From positions 1-47,585 of the forward strand of contig JAURLQ010000038.1 of assembly GCA_030831125.1 (NCBI GenBank): 47,585 nt of DNA, read 5' to 3'. Under the pieces are notes generated by a model. The model saw only the letters and a list, made by a program, of their open reading frames with translations, did not search any database and was not told the DNA's origin. Position numbers and translations under genes: made by a program. Numbering within the stretch: the first letter of the stretch is position 1; each line of letters opens with the position of its first letter. Source of the DNA: Gammaproteobacteria bacterium. GTDB taxonomy: Bacteria > Pseudomonadota > Gammaproteobacteria > Pseudomonadales > Pseudohongiellaceae. Of the stretch, positions 36,043-46,100 are shown piece after piece.

Positions 36043-38177
36043 AACAACGACTCCTGATTGACATCTTTTGCAGCCATCACGGCGGCATGAAGAACTACGG
36101 TTGTACAGGCAAGCATGGGATAGTGCCCGGTGATCATCCTGTTGTTCTCGGGTGGATAACCGTTCACCAGACTCGTATCGAGTATCAATTCCCAGCTTTC
36201 AATCTGGCTTGCATATGGCAGGGTGAAACGTATCGGCGTATTCCCCGCATTGAATATGGTGAGCATCCGCTCAAGTCTTGTTTTTCCCTGATCTGCCTTG
36301 CTGTGCTGCACAAGATAACCAACTGTCTTGCTCTGGTGCTGCCCCCAGTGGGCAGGCTGCATGAGCTCTCCGGTCCTGTTGAACCAGAAAATTCCTGATT
36401 CACCCGACCTGCTGGTATCATGTATGTAGTTATCAAGCCACATCCACGGAAAGCGTTTCTTCAGCCTCAATAGATTCCGGGTAAACTCCTCCAGTGCATT
36501 GTCCTCGGCTGTACGACCTTCCCAGTGCATCCAGGTGAGAACGCTGTCCTGACAATAGGCATTGTTGTTGCCTTGCTGTGTTCGGCCATACTCGTCACCA
36601 GAGCAAAGCATCGGCGTTCCCTGGGAAACAATCAGTGTTGTCAGCAGATTCTTGCGTTGCCGCCTTCGAACTTCATTGATCTCGAATATGAGTGTTGGCC
36701 CTTCTACACCGTAGTTTTCACTGTAGTTTTCTGCGTGCCCATCCTGGTTGTTTTCGAGATTGAGTTCATTGTGCTTTTCCCGATAGCTCACCAGGTCAGT
36801 GAGCGTAAAACCGTCATGGCTGGTAATGAAATTGATACCGGCAGATGGTCGGCGCCCTGAATGCTCAAATATATCGCTTGATCCATGTATGCGACGCGCA
36901 AATTCGGGCAGCATGCCTGCATCGCCACGCCAGAAGCGTCTCACTGTATCCCGGTATCTGTCATTCCACTCACTCCAGCCTGGCGGGAAATTGCCTAGCT
37001 GGTAACCACCAGGGCCAATGTCCCAGGGTTCGGCAATGAATTTCACACTGGCCAGCACAGGATCCTGATGCAAGGCATCAAGAAACCCGCTGCCACGGTC
37101 AAAGCCGTAGTGCTCACGTCCCAGCACAGTAGCAAGGTCAAATCTGAAACCATCAACACCCATGACAGTTACCCAGTATCGGAGATTGTCCATAACCATC
37201 ATGATCACATAGGGATTGGACAAGTTCAGGGTGTTTCCACACCCGCTGTCATTGATGTAGTAACGCTTGTTCTCTGCCTGCAGACGGTAATAGGACAGGT
37301 TGTCTATGCCACGGAAACTGAATGTGGGCCCCAACCGGTTGCCTTCTGCAGTATGGTTGTAGACAACATCCAGAATGACCTCGATGCCTGCGTCGTGGAA
37401 AGCATCCACCATGGCACGGAATTCCATGATGTCATCCGACTGCATATAGCCAGCGTGCGGGGCAAAAAAACTGATGGAATTGTATCCCCAGTAATTGACC
37501 AGTCCTTTTTCAACCAGAAAGTGTTCATCCACAAAACCCTGCACTGGCAAAAGTTCCACGCTGGTAATACCCAGTGATTTGAGATGACCTGTTACTGACT
37601 CGTGTCCCATCCCTGCAAATTTGCCCCTGATATTTTCCGGTATCTGCGGATGCAGTCTGGTCATCCCTTTGACATGGGCTTCATAAAGTATGGTGTCAAC
37701 CTTCGGAATGCGGTTTTTCCGGGGCGGCAGCGTCGGGTTGTCCCGTACAACAACGCATTTCTGCATCAATGCTGCGTTGTCACGGGTATCAATCAGGGCA
37801 TCACTTTCCGGCGCACCTAAAACATAGGGATAATGGAGTTCAGTCCACTGGAACTTGCCAGACAGCTTTCTGGCATAGGGATCCAGCAGTAATTTATGGT
37901 GATTGAAACGGTGACCGAGGTCTGGTTGATAAGGGCCATAAACACGATAGCCATAGAGTGCACCAGGCTTCAATCCCGGCACATAGCCATTCCATACCTG
38001 ATTGACAAGATCAGGCATGACAAGCCGCTGGATTTCTGTCTGACCATCTTCACTGAACAGGCACAATTCGACTTTTTCGGCATGTGCCGAAAAAAGCGCA
38101 AAGTTCACGCCGTCGTCATCCGGCGTACTGCCCATTGGCGAAATTGAGCCCGGAATGATCTGATAAGAAGCTTTCAT
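36039..38177 (-). CDS. glgX: Glycogen debranching enzyme GlgX
   Basis: GH13 isoamylase-type enzyme cutting alpha-1,6 branches, mainly on phosphorylase-trimmed dextrin. An N-terminal CBM48 domain covers about residues 10-110. The catalytic barrel carries the nucleophile in VDGFRFDLAT, the acid/base in KFIAEPWDIGPGGYQLG and the transition-state Asp in TSHDGFTLTDL. The length of 712 residues is normal for the bacterial GlgX/TreX group. It lies 12 bp after glgB and overlaps glgP. Its products feed MalQ and GlgP encoded in the same operon. Confidence 0.95.
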   Translation of the reverse strand: MKASYQIIPGSISPMGSTPDDDGVNFALFSAHAEKVELCLFSEDGQTEIQRLVMPDLVNQVWNGYVPGLKPGALYGYRVYGPYQPDLGHRFNHHKLLLDPYARKLSGKFQWTELHYPYVLGAPESDALIDTRDNAALMQKCVVVRDNPTLPPRKNRIPKVDTILYEAHVKGMTRLHPQIPENIRGKFAGMGHESVTGHLKSLGITSVELLPVQGFVDEHFLVEKGLVNYWGYNSISFFAPHAGYMQSDDIMEFRAMVDAFHDAGIEVILDVVYNHTAEGNRLGPTFSFRGIDNLSYYRLQAENKRYYINDSGCGNTLNLSNPYVIMMVMDNLRYWVTVMGVDGFRFDLATVLGREHYGFDRGSGFLDALHQDPVLASVKFIAEPWDIGPGGYQLGNFPPGWSEWNDRYRDTVRRFWRGDAGMLPEFARRIHGSSDIFEHSGRRPSAGINFITSHDGFTLTDLVSYREKHNELNLENNQDGHAENYSENYGVEGPTLIFEINEVRRRQRKNLLTTLIVSQGTPMLCSGDEYGRTQQGNNNAYCQDSVLTWMHWEGRTAEDNALEEFTRNLLRLKKRFPWMWLDNYIHDTSRSGESGIFWFNRTGELMQPAHWGQHQSKTVGYLVQHSKADQGKTRLERMLTIFNAGNTPIRFTLPYASQIESWELILDTSLVNGYPPENNRMITGHYPMLACTTVVLHAAVMAAKDVNQESLL

Positions 38178-38189
38178 TTGTATTTTTGC

Positions 38190-40451
38190 TCAGTCACCTT
38201 GCTCTGTTGAAAATACCAGCGCAGCCAAGGGAGGGACCTGCACAGCAATTGACCAGGCCTTTCCATGCGAAGGTAGATGTACTGCATGCACGCCCCCGCA
38301 ATTACCTCTGCCACTACCGTCATAGTCTGCACTGTCCGTATTTATACGTTCGGCATACCAGCCAGGACCATCCACACCAATCATGAAGTTTTCGTGTGGT
38401 ACTGGCGTAAGATTGAGCACCACAATCATCTGTTCAGATCTGATGCGGCCACGTCGTCTGTAGATAAAAACTGAATGCAGGTAGTCATTGGACTCAATCC
38501 ACTCAAAACCATCGTGGGAAAAATCAAGTTCATAGAGGGGAGGACTTTCCAGATAGAGAAGATTGAGATCACGGACAAGTTGCTGCATGCCTTTGTGTGG
38601 ACCGTAGCCAGTCAGATGCCAGTCAAGACTCTTGTTGTGATTCCATTCGTCGCGCTGGGCAAATTCACAACCCATGAACAACAGTTTTTTTCCCGGATGA
38701 GTCCACATGAACGTGTAGTAGGCACGCAGCGTGGCAAATTTCTGCCAGTCATCTCCCTGGACTCTCTCCAGAATGGACCGCTTGCCGTGAACAACTTCAT
38801 CGTGGCTCAGCGGAAGTATGAAATTCTCGCTGAAACTGTAAAGCAGACTGAATGTCATTTCATTGTGGTGAAACTTGCGATGCACTGGTTCACGGGCCAG
38901 ATACCGCAGCGTGTCGTTCATCCACCCCATATTCCACTTGTACCCGAAACCAAGTCCACCCCTTTCGATGAATCCGGTTACATCCGGCCAGGCTGTGGAT
39001 TCCTCCGCCACCATCAGGATCCCGGGGAAGTTGAAATAGGCCCTGCTGTTGACTGAACGCAGGAATTCAATGGCTTCGATGTTTTCCCTGCCTCCAAGAT
39101 GATTGGGTATCCATTCGCCATCCTTGCGGCTGTAATCGAGATAGAGCATGGAGGCCACCGCATCGAAACGCAGGCCATCCAGATGGAATTCCTCAAGCCA
39201 GAACATTGCATTGCTCAGCAGATAGCTGACCACTTCTGCCCTGCCATAATTGAAAATGCAGGTATTCCAGTCGGGGTGAAAACCCTTCCTTGGATCAGCA
39301 TGCTCATAGAGATGGGAGCCATCGAATCGTGCCAGACCATGACTGTCTGTCGGAAAATGCCCCGGTACCCAGTCAAGCAGAATCCCTATACCCTGATTGT
39401 GGGCGGCATCCACAAAGTACCGGAAATCATCAGGACTGCCGAAACGACTCGTCGGCGCAAACATACCCAGGGGTTGATATCCCCAGGAACCGTCGAAAGG
39501 AAACTCACTCACGGGCATCAGCTGGATATGGGTAAATCCCAGCCATTTCACATAGGGAACAAGATCCTCTGCAAGCTCCCTGTAACCCAGATAGCCTGTT
39601 CCGTCCTCACCATTGCGCTTCCATGATCCCAGCTGTACTTCGTAGATACTGACAGCACTGCCATGGGAATCCTGTTCCCTGCGACTTTGCATCCATTTGC
39701 TGTCCTGCCACTGGTAATTCTGTCTCGCGGGAACTACCGAAGCAGTGCCGGGACGAAATTCCATCTGCCTTGCATAGGGGTCGGCCTTCAGTGGCAGCAG
39801 ACGATCATCGTGATTGAGTATCTCGAACTTGTAGGTTGTGCCTGGTTCCACGCCCGGCAGGAAGATATCCCAGACTCCACTGCCCGGGTGCAACCGCATG
39901 ACATGTACCCTGCCGTCCCAGTTGTTTACATCACTGACCAGAGAAACCCGTTTTGCATTGGGTGCCCAGACTGCAAACATAAGGCCTTCAACATCATCAC
40001 AGATCCTGTGATTGGCCCCCATGAATCGCCAAGCCTGCTCCTGTGTACCATTGTTGAAAAGATAGAGATCTGCAGGATCCAGCAAACTGGGAAAGCGATA
40101 AGGGTCATCAATTTCGACCACTGCCAGCGGATAACTTACACGCAGCCTGTAGGGCACCTGTTTCCTGCGATCAACCAGACCACTGAACAGTCCCTCTTCA
40201 TGCACTTTTGCCAGCTTGCCAAGTGAGCTCCTGCCCGCAGGAGAAATAACTTCCACTTCCTGCGCACCTGGCAGGAAAACGGAAACCTGTCGTTGCCCGG
40301 ATTCATGTGCATGCATGCCAAGCGTGCCAAAAACATCTACATATCGGCCCTTGACCAGCAGATTCACCTTTTCTGCGGGGATCAGCGAATATTTGTCAGC
40401 ACTCCCGGAGGCACGGGTACTGCGTGGTGATCCCTGTGTTTCAGATTTCAT
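38190..40451 (-). CDS. glgB: 1,4-alpha-glucan branching enzyme
   Basis: GH13 enzyme making alpha-1,6 branches in glycogen. It is the long bacterial form of 753 residues, with an extra N-terminal beta-domain (about 25-120), a CBM48 domain (about 125-225) and the catalytic barrel. Catalytic segments are DGLRFDAVASMLYLDYSR, ILMVAEESTAWPDVT and LPLSHDEVVHGKRS. The start overlaps the end of malQ by 11 bases. The N-terminal 20 residues are polar and probably disordered. Confidence 0.96.
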   Translation of the reverse strand: MKSETQGSPRSTRASGSADKYSLIPAEKVNLLVKGRYVDVFGTLGMHAHESGQRQVSVFLPGAQEVEVISPAGRSSLGKLAKVHEEGLFSGLVDRRKQVPYRLRVSYPLAVVEIDDPYRFPSLLDPADLYLFNNGTQEQAWRFMGANHRICDDVEGLMFAVWAPNAKRVSLVSDVNNWDGRVHVMRLHPGSGVWDIFLPGVEPGTTYKFEILNHDDRLLPLKADPYARQMEFRPGTASVVPARQNYQWQDSKWMQSRREQDSHGSAVSIYEVQLGSWKRNGEDGTGYLGYRELAEDLVPYVKWLGFTHIQLMPVSEFPFDGSWGYQPLGMFAPTSRFGSPDDFRYFVDAAHNQGIGILLDWVPGHFPTDSHGLARFDGSHLYEHADPRKGFHPDWNTCIFNYGRAEVVSYLLSNAMFWLEEFHLDGLRFDAVASMLYLDYSRKDGEWIPNHLGGRENIEAIEFLRSVNSRAYFNFPGILMVAEESTAWPDVTGFIERGGLGFGYKWNMGWMNDTLRYLAREPVHRKFHHNEMTFSLLYSFSENFILPLSHDEVVHGKRSILERVQGDDWQKFATLRAYYTFMWTHPGKKLLFMGCEFAQRDEWNHNKSLDWHLTGYGPHKGMQQLVRDLNLLYLESPPLYELDFSHDGFEWIESNDYLHSVFIYRRRGRIRSEQMIVVLNLTPVPHENFMIGVDGPGWYAERINTDSADYDGSGRGNCGGVHAVHLPSHGKAWSIAVQVPPLAALVFSTEQGD

Positions 40452-42570
40452 CAGTTTTAATGCTCAATTCTTTTGGTTTCCGCGTAGCAGACATGGCATG
40501 CAGCAATGCTGCTGTATCCTCACGGGAAAATATTTCATCCAGTTCCAGTGGCAACTTCCTGCGCCAGTTGGCATATTCCGAGGAAGTGCCGGGAATATTC
40601 ACCGGTTCTTCTGCTCCGGCAATGTCATCCAGCTGAAGGGAAACCAGGCGGGAGGATATCCTTGCACAGGCACTGACCAGTGCCAGTAGCAGGCTGCTAT
40701 CGAATGGTCGTGCCGAGTCACTCGTGTTCCACAGTGGCGGAAGCAGTCCTTGCTCCTGCAACCATACAAGCAATTGCTCCTTTTCACCATTGCGCCAATC
40801 AAGGTCGTTGGCAAGATTCTCATCACTCGGGATCAACCCGATCTTTCTTCTGAGAGCCAGATCGCTGCAGTTCCACCAGGCCTTGAGTGTTGCCGTATCA
40901 TGATTGGCAATCATGGCAAGCGCCTGCTCCTTGTAATGCTCAGGTTTCCTGAAATGCCAGCCATCGTATTTTTCGAAATAGAAGACACAATTTGAATATA
41001 TGCCACCGTCATCCAGATAACTGCGGATTTCAGGTGGTACAACGCCCAGGTCCTCACCTATAACAGCACACTGGTGGCGTACACTTTCAAGGCGCAGCAG
41101 GGCAAACAGCATTTCTACAGGGTAATGCACATAGGCGCCCGTGGCATTGGTGCCGTCCATCGGACACCACCAAAGACGCATCAAGGCCATCACATGATCT
41201 ATACGCAAGGCACCACAATCCTGCATGTTGGCTCTGAGCAGATCGATAAAAATCCGGAAGCGATTCTCCTGCAGTGCCATTGGATGCAGTGGCGGCAGCC
41301 CCCAGTTCTGACCTTGCGGGTTGTAATAGTCCGGCGGCGCACCAATTCTTGCATCAAGGCAGAAAAGCCCGGGGTTTTCCTGTACTTCACTGCCGTCAGC
41401 ACTGCTGCCTACCGCGAGATCCCTGACCAGACCGATTTTCATGCCTGCATCGAGCGCCCTTTGCTGGCAGGACTTCAGCTGCTGCCGTGCAAGCCACTGG
41501 AGATAAAGCTGAAAGCGGGAATTGCCTGCCACAAGTTCTGGAAAAGTGCAGCGCCGGGCCTGAAAATCAGCAAAACCCGTCAGGCACGGCCCCTCGTCAG
41601 ATACCCACGAGTTGAATTCATGATTACGTGCACAGTTGTCCTTCTGGAATTCTGTGAACATCAGCCCCAGCAGTTCCATCTTCAACCTGCAAACCGTCCC
41701 GTAATCGACGTTGTCTGAATTGCGCGCATTGGCGAGTCCAGCCTGCCACTTTGCGCTGTTGTAGACACTCTGCACCGCTTCCTGGCTGAATTCCGCACAG
41801 AGTGGCAGTGAAATGTACAGGGGATTGAGAAAGCGTCTGTCACTCGGACTGTAAGGACTGGCATTCTCGGGATATCGAAGATCCAAAGCATGCAGCGGAT
41901 TCAGCAGAATGAAATCTGCACCACCCCCGGCCGCGTATTCAAGCAATGCCATAAGGTCGGCAAAGTCACCAATCCCCCAGTTATGGGCGGTCCTTACTGA
42001 ATACAGTTGCACAGACAGCCCCCAACACTTCCCCCCTTTATTGAGAAAAGGTGGTTGCCAGGTCTTCAGGGGAGGCACTACAAGCTCAGTTGTACATTTC
42101 CTGTTCTCATTGACCAGCGAAAGCTGGTGATACCCTACAGGCAAGGCACCGAGGGAAAAATGTTTACTGATGAAAGTCCTGTCTCCAGCGGTATGTCTGC
42201 CTGCGGTTTCCAGCAATGAAAGATTGACTGTTCCCTGCCTTGTTTCACCGTTTTCAAGTTTGAGTTCCCAGGAAAACTCACGGTTTTCCAGATCGGGATC
42301 AACAGTCAGGTTCAGTAAACCCTGATCCGGGTCCGTCAGCGTGGTTGCAGGCAACCACTGGTGCAGCATGGAAGTTTCCTGCGCCTCAATTGCCTTTTCC
42401 AGATCACAGGGCGAATTGATGATTATTCCCATGGCACTGAGAACATGCAGTCTGCTTTCCAGGGAAATCCTGGCATGATTACCGGAAAATTCGATAAATT
42501 CGCTGGCTATTCCTGACAAACCCAGAAGCAGATCAAGCCTTTCTGTATCCAGAGACTCCTTTGTCACCAT
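40441..42570 (-). CDS. malQ: 4-alpha-glucanotransferase (amylomaltase)
   Basis: GH77 enzyme transferring alpha-1,4-glucan segments between malto-oligosaccharides. The nucleophile is in CGALRIDHVMALMRLWW, the acid/base in VIGEDLGVVPPEIRSYL and the third carboxylate in ANHDTATLKAWW. The start at MVTKESLDTERLDLLLG is chosen because similarity begins there and because 41 upstream in-frame codons look non-coding (rich in Cys and Arg). This gives 709 residues. It is the first gene of the six-gene glycogen operon, unusual in that malQ leads it. No convincing promoter was found directly upstream. Confidence 0.93.
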   Translation of the reverse strand: MVTKESLDTERLDLLLGLSGIASEFIEFSGNHARISLESRLHVLSAMGIIINSPCDLEKAIEAQETSMLHQWLPATTLTDPDQGLLNLTVDPDLENREFSWELKLENGETRQGTVNLSLLETAGRHTAGDRTFISKHFSLGALPVGYHQLSLVNENRKCTTELVVPPLKTWQPPFLNKGGKCWGLSVQLYSVRTAHNWGIGDFADLMALLEYAAGGGADFILLNPLHALDLRYPENASPYSPSDRRFLNPLYISLPLCAEFSQEAVQSVYNSAKWQAGLANARNSDNVDYGTVCRLKMELLGLMFTEFQKDNCARNHEFNSWVSDEGPCLTGFADFQARRCTFPELVAGNSRFQLYLQWLARQQLKSCQQRALDAGMKIGLVRDLAVGSSADGSEVQENPGLFCLDARIGAPPDYYNPQGQNWGLPPLHPMALQENRFRIFIDLLRANMQDCGALRIDHVMALMRLWWCPMDGTNATGAYVHYPVEMLFALLRLESVRHQCAVIGEDLGVVPPEIRSYLDDGGIYSNCVFYFEKYDGWHFRKPEHYKEQALAMIANHDTATLKAWWNCSDLALRRKIGLIPSDENLANDLDWRNGEKEQLLVWLQEQGLLPPLWNTSDSARPFDSSLLLALVSACARISSRLVSLQLDDIAGAEEPVNIPGTSSEYANWRRKLPLELDEIFSREDTAALLHAMSATRKPKELSIKTDEI

Positions 42571-42897
42571 GACTGACTCGATATCATTACTGCTATTGGG
42601 GAATTCATTATCTATGTTACGCCCAAATCTGGTGCATTTGCGCCTGATAATTGGGCAGCATCCTGCCGGGGACTGTCCTGAGGGGCAGTTCAAAGCACAA
42701 CATGTCGCCGGGCCTGTTCAGGCTTTGCAATTATCAGGCCCAACTTTGCCGGAAGCTTCAAGGTGGCAAGCCGGAAAACCAGTCCTGCATCCTGACGGCA
42801 AACCCGATGGCGATAAACGGTGCGCAAGCATACCTGCCGCAAACGTAAAAAAATGAAGATTATGGCAATAAGTCCCTGAATTTCTGAAGAATAGCTC
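42571..42897. other. Intergenic region between malQ and ileS, no gene recognised
   Basis: This 327-bp stretch should contain the promoter of the glycogen operon on the minus strand. I see no confident protein gene on either strand. Structured elements are present: GGGCCTG (42710-42716) pairs with CAGGCCC (42735-42741), and TTGCC with GGCAA a little further on. A GATAAT hexamer on the minus strand about 40 bases before malQ lacks a -35. Nothing more definite can be said. Confidence 0.4.
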
Positions 42898-42925
42898 TTG
42901 ACATTGAAGCCTGAAGCACTATGCT
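42898..42925 (+). promoter_or_regulatory. Sigma-70 promoter of the ileS attenuator leader
   Basis: A perfect -35 TTGACA (42898-42903), a 16-base spacer and a -10 TATGCT (42920-42925, 4 of 6). The transcript would start near 42931-42933, almost at the ATG of the leader peptide (42934). The short distance implies a nearly leaderless leader-peptide message. Confidence 0.65.
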
Positions 42926-42933
42926 TCGCCTCC

Positions 42934-42996
42934 ATGAAATTCAGCCCGTTCTACGCCTTTGTTTTTATCATTATTCGACACCGCAAGGTGGGTTGA
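42934..42996 (+). CDS. Predicted ileS leader peptide with three consecutive isoleucine codons
   Basis: A 20-codon ORF beginning ATG-AAA-TTC and ending GTG-GGT-TGA. Codons 12-14 are ATC-ATT-ATT (Ile-Ile-Ile), preceded by Phe-Val-Phe. It also holds four Phe codons and one Tyr codon. It lies directly after a good promoter and before mutually exclusive hairpins and a terminator, upstream of the isoleucyl-tRNA synthetase gene. A run of the cognate amino acid's codons is the hallmark of a ribosome-mediated attenuator. No Shine-Dalgarno sequence is evident; leaderless initiation is possible. The ORF is too short for support by length alone, so the case rests on context and RNA structure. Confidence 0.72.
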   Translation: MKFSPFYAFVFIIIRHRKVG

Positions 42997-43044
42997 AGCC
43001 TCAGGTATTCGCTGAAAAACCCGCCCAGAGGCGGGTTTTTTTTT
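42979..43044 (+). promoter_or_regulatory. Transcription attenuator of ileS (antiterminator and intrinsic terminator)
   Basis: Four segments form exclusive pairs. Segment 1 CACC (42979-42982) pairs with GGTG (42987-42990) around a GCAA tetraloop, just after the Ile codons. Segment 2 GGTGGGTT (42987-42994) is complementary over 8 bases (one G-U) to segment 3 AACCCGCC (43018-43025), the antiterminator. Segment 3, as AAACCCGCC (43017-43025), pairs over 9 bases with segment 4 GGCGGGTTT (43030-43038), and the U-tract runs 43036-43044. A ribosome stalled on the Ile codons would block segment 1 and free segment 2, so transcription continues. A ribosome reaching the TGA (42994-42996) covers segment 2, so the terminator forms. 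Confidence 0.75.
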
Positions 43045-43157
43045 ACCCGGCCGGCGTAAATCGCGTGTCGGGCGAACTTGCCGGCAGAGACGGAGCAAAA
43101 TTCCATCAATCCGGGGCACAGCCCCGAACAAGCAGGACAACAGCAGCAGGAGCGGCC

Positions 43158-46100
43158 GTGACAGAAGCCACTGAAAGCAGTAACAACGACAGTTTTTCCT
43201 TCGTGCAGGCGGAACATGATGTGCTGCGTTTGTGGAGTGAAAACAATACCTTCCAGCAGTCCCTTGACCAGACCAGGGACTGCCCACCCTATATTTTCTA
43301 TGATGGCCCGCCATTTGCGACTGGCCTGCCCCATCACGGGCATCTGGTGGGATCAACGCTCAAAGACATCATCCCCCGCTATTACACCATGCAGGGTTAT
43401 TACGTGCAGCGCCGTTTTGGCTGGGATTGCCATGGTCTGCCTATCGAGCACGAAATAGACAAGTCACTCGGCATGTCCTCACAGCAGGCTGTGGAGAAGC
43501 TGGGCATAAAAGGCTACAACGATGAATGCCGCAAGATAGTCCAGCGTTTTACGGCCGAATGGCAGAAAACCATCACACGCATCGGCCGCTGGGTTGATTT
43601 TGAAAACGACTACAAGACCATGGACCCTTCTTTCATGGAGTCCGTGTGGTGGGTCATGCAACAGCTCTGGAACAAGGGGCTGATCTATCAGGGCGTCAAG
43701 GTTGTCCCCTTTTCCACTGCGCTGGGTACCGTGCTGTCGAATTTCGAAGCCGGGTCAAATTACCAGGATGTGCAGGACCCTGCCGTAACCGTTCTGTTCA
43801 GACTCCGGGATGAAGATGCCTACATGGCTGCCTGGACAACCACGCCGTGGACCCTGCCATCCAACCTTGGCCTGTGTGTGAATGCGAACATTGAATACAG
43901 TCTGGTGCGCGACAGGGAAACCGGCAAACTGATCTACCTGGCAAGTGCACGTCTGGAGCAGCTTGGCAAGAACAGGGAGTATGAAGTTGAGTCTACCTGC
44001 AGTGGTGCAGAGCTGATTGGCAAACGTTACGAACCCCTGTTCCCTTATTTCAGTGATCTGGCTGCGGAAGGTGCTTTCACTGTATTTGCCGATGACTATG
44101 TAAGCACGGAAAGTGGCACAGGCATTGTTCATCAGGCACCTGCCTTTGGTGAAGACGACTTCAGGGTCATGCAGGGTAATGGTGTGAAAACCGTCGTCTG
44201 TCCTATCGACTTCGAAGGCAAATTCACAAGTGAAGTGCCGGATTTTGCAGGAGTCTATGTCAAGGATGCCGACAAGGCACTGATCAAACGTCTGAAAGAA
44301 GAAGGCAAACTGTTGCTGCAGGAAACCATAGTGCATGCCTACCCTTTCTGTCCGCGCTCCGATACACCCATCATCTATCGCACCATTCCGTCGTGGTATG
44401 TAAAAGTGGAACAGATGCGTGAGCGGCTTGTTGCCAACAACCAGCAGATCAACTGGGTGCCTGAACACATCAGGAATGGCCGCATGGGTAACTGGCTGCA
44501 AGGTGCCATCGACTGGTGCATCTCCCGTAACCGCTACTGGGGCACACCACTGCCCATCTGGATCAATGATGTCACCGGCAACAGTGTCTGTATCGGCTCA
44601 ATCGCCGAACTGCAGGATTTTACCGGTGTATTGGCAGGAGATCTGCATCGTGAATTTGTCGACGAACTGACATTCACACGTGATGGTGAAGAAGGTGTCT
44701 ATCGCCGTATACCCGAAGTGCTCGACTGCTGGTTTGAATCCGGCTCAATGCCCTATGCCCAACTACACTATCCATTCGAGAACCAGAAACTGTTCGAGGC
44801 AGGATTCCCGGCAGAGTACATAGCAGAAGGGCTCGACCAGACCAGGGGCTGGTTCTACACGCTGCTGGTGTTGAGTACTGCACTGTTTGACAAACCTTCA
44901 TTCAAGAATGTGATTGTAAATGGCATAGTTATGGCCGAAGACGGCAAGAAAATGTCCAAGCGCTTGCAGAACTACACCCCTCCTGATGTCCTGATGGAGG
45001 AATATGGCGCCGATGCCCTGAGACTGTACCTGATCAATTCCGGGCTGGTAAAAGCCGAAGAACAGCGTTTTGCGGACAGCGGCGTGAAGGACATGGTCCG
45101 TCGGGCCCTGTTGCCCTGGTACAACAGCTTCAAATTCCTCCAGACCTATGCAGAGATCGACAACTGGCAGGCTGCGGCTGATGCAACACCTTCAGGAAAC
45201 ATCACTGACCAGTGGATACTGTCACGTCTGCAGTCACTGCTGACCAATGTTGAAACTGAAATGGCAGGCTATCGCCTGTACAACGTGGTACCAGCCCTCT
45301 TCGAATTCATAGAAGAACTGACCAACTGGTACATTCGCCTGAATCGAAGCCGGTTCTGGGTGGAAGGCATGACAGTGGACAAGTCTGCTGCCTACCAGAC
45401 ACTCTACCAGACACTGCACGGACTGACGGTTGGTATGGCGCCATTCGCCCCTTTCCTTGCCGAACATCTGTATCAGCAGCTGTTGCCATTGGGACCTGGC
45501 GGAAGTGATGCACCTTCATCAGTGCATCTTTGTAAATACCCGAAACCCCAGGGTAGTCTGATCCAGCCTGTGCTGGAAGCAGCTGTTTCCCGCATGCAGA
45601 ACATCATTCTGCTGGGACGACAGAAACGCAATCAGGTAAAAATCAAGACCAAGGTTCCGCTGAGCTGTTTGACCATCATCCATGAAGACCAGGAAATGCT
45701 CGATGAAATCTCGCGCCTGGAAACCTATATACGTGGTGAACTGAATGTCAAAACGATCAACTACAGCACCGCGGAAGACCTGTATATCCGGCTGTATGCC
45801 AAACCGAATTCTCCTGTGCTGGGCAAACGTCTGGGCAAGAATTTCGGACATTTCCGCAAACTGATAGAAGGGCTTGGCAGCAAACAGCTCAAGGCATTGC
45901 AGGACTGTGGTGAACTTGCGCTTGAAAGCGAAAATTTCACGGCAGAAGACATTCTGGTATTCCGTGAAGCACTGCCCGGTACTGACGCACTCTCCAACCG
46001 ATTCATCTCTATCGACATGAATTGTCAGCTTGACCAGGATCTGATCAATGAAGGACTGGCAAGGGAAGTGGTCAGCCGGATCCAGAAAACGCGCAAGGAT

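Noticed and set aside
42790-42850. Possible c-di-GMP-I (GEMM) riboswitch, because of GGCAAACC followed by GCGCAAGC
   Set aside because: The GACGCAAAGCC block, the GAAA tetraloop stem and the second stem with its tetraloop receptor are missing.
42690-42935. An 81-codon minus-strand frame between malQ and ileS
   Set aside because: No recognisable family, no ribosome site, and it overlaps the ileS promoter and leader. I see no support beyond being open.
42961-43044. T-box riboswitch upstream of ileS
   Set aside because: No T-box consensus (GGTGGNACCGCG) or specifier stem-loop is seen. The leader peptide and three-way alternative pairing explain the terminator better.
42921-43157. Open frame continuous with ileS that would add 79 residues to its N-terminus
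   Set aside because: It runs through the promoter -10, the attenuator and the terminator, has no IleRS similarity, and the GTG at 43158 has AGGAG at the right distance.
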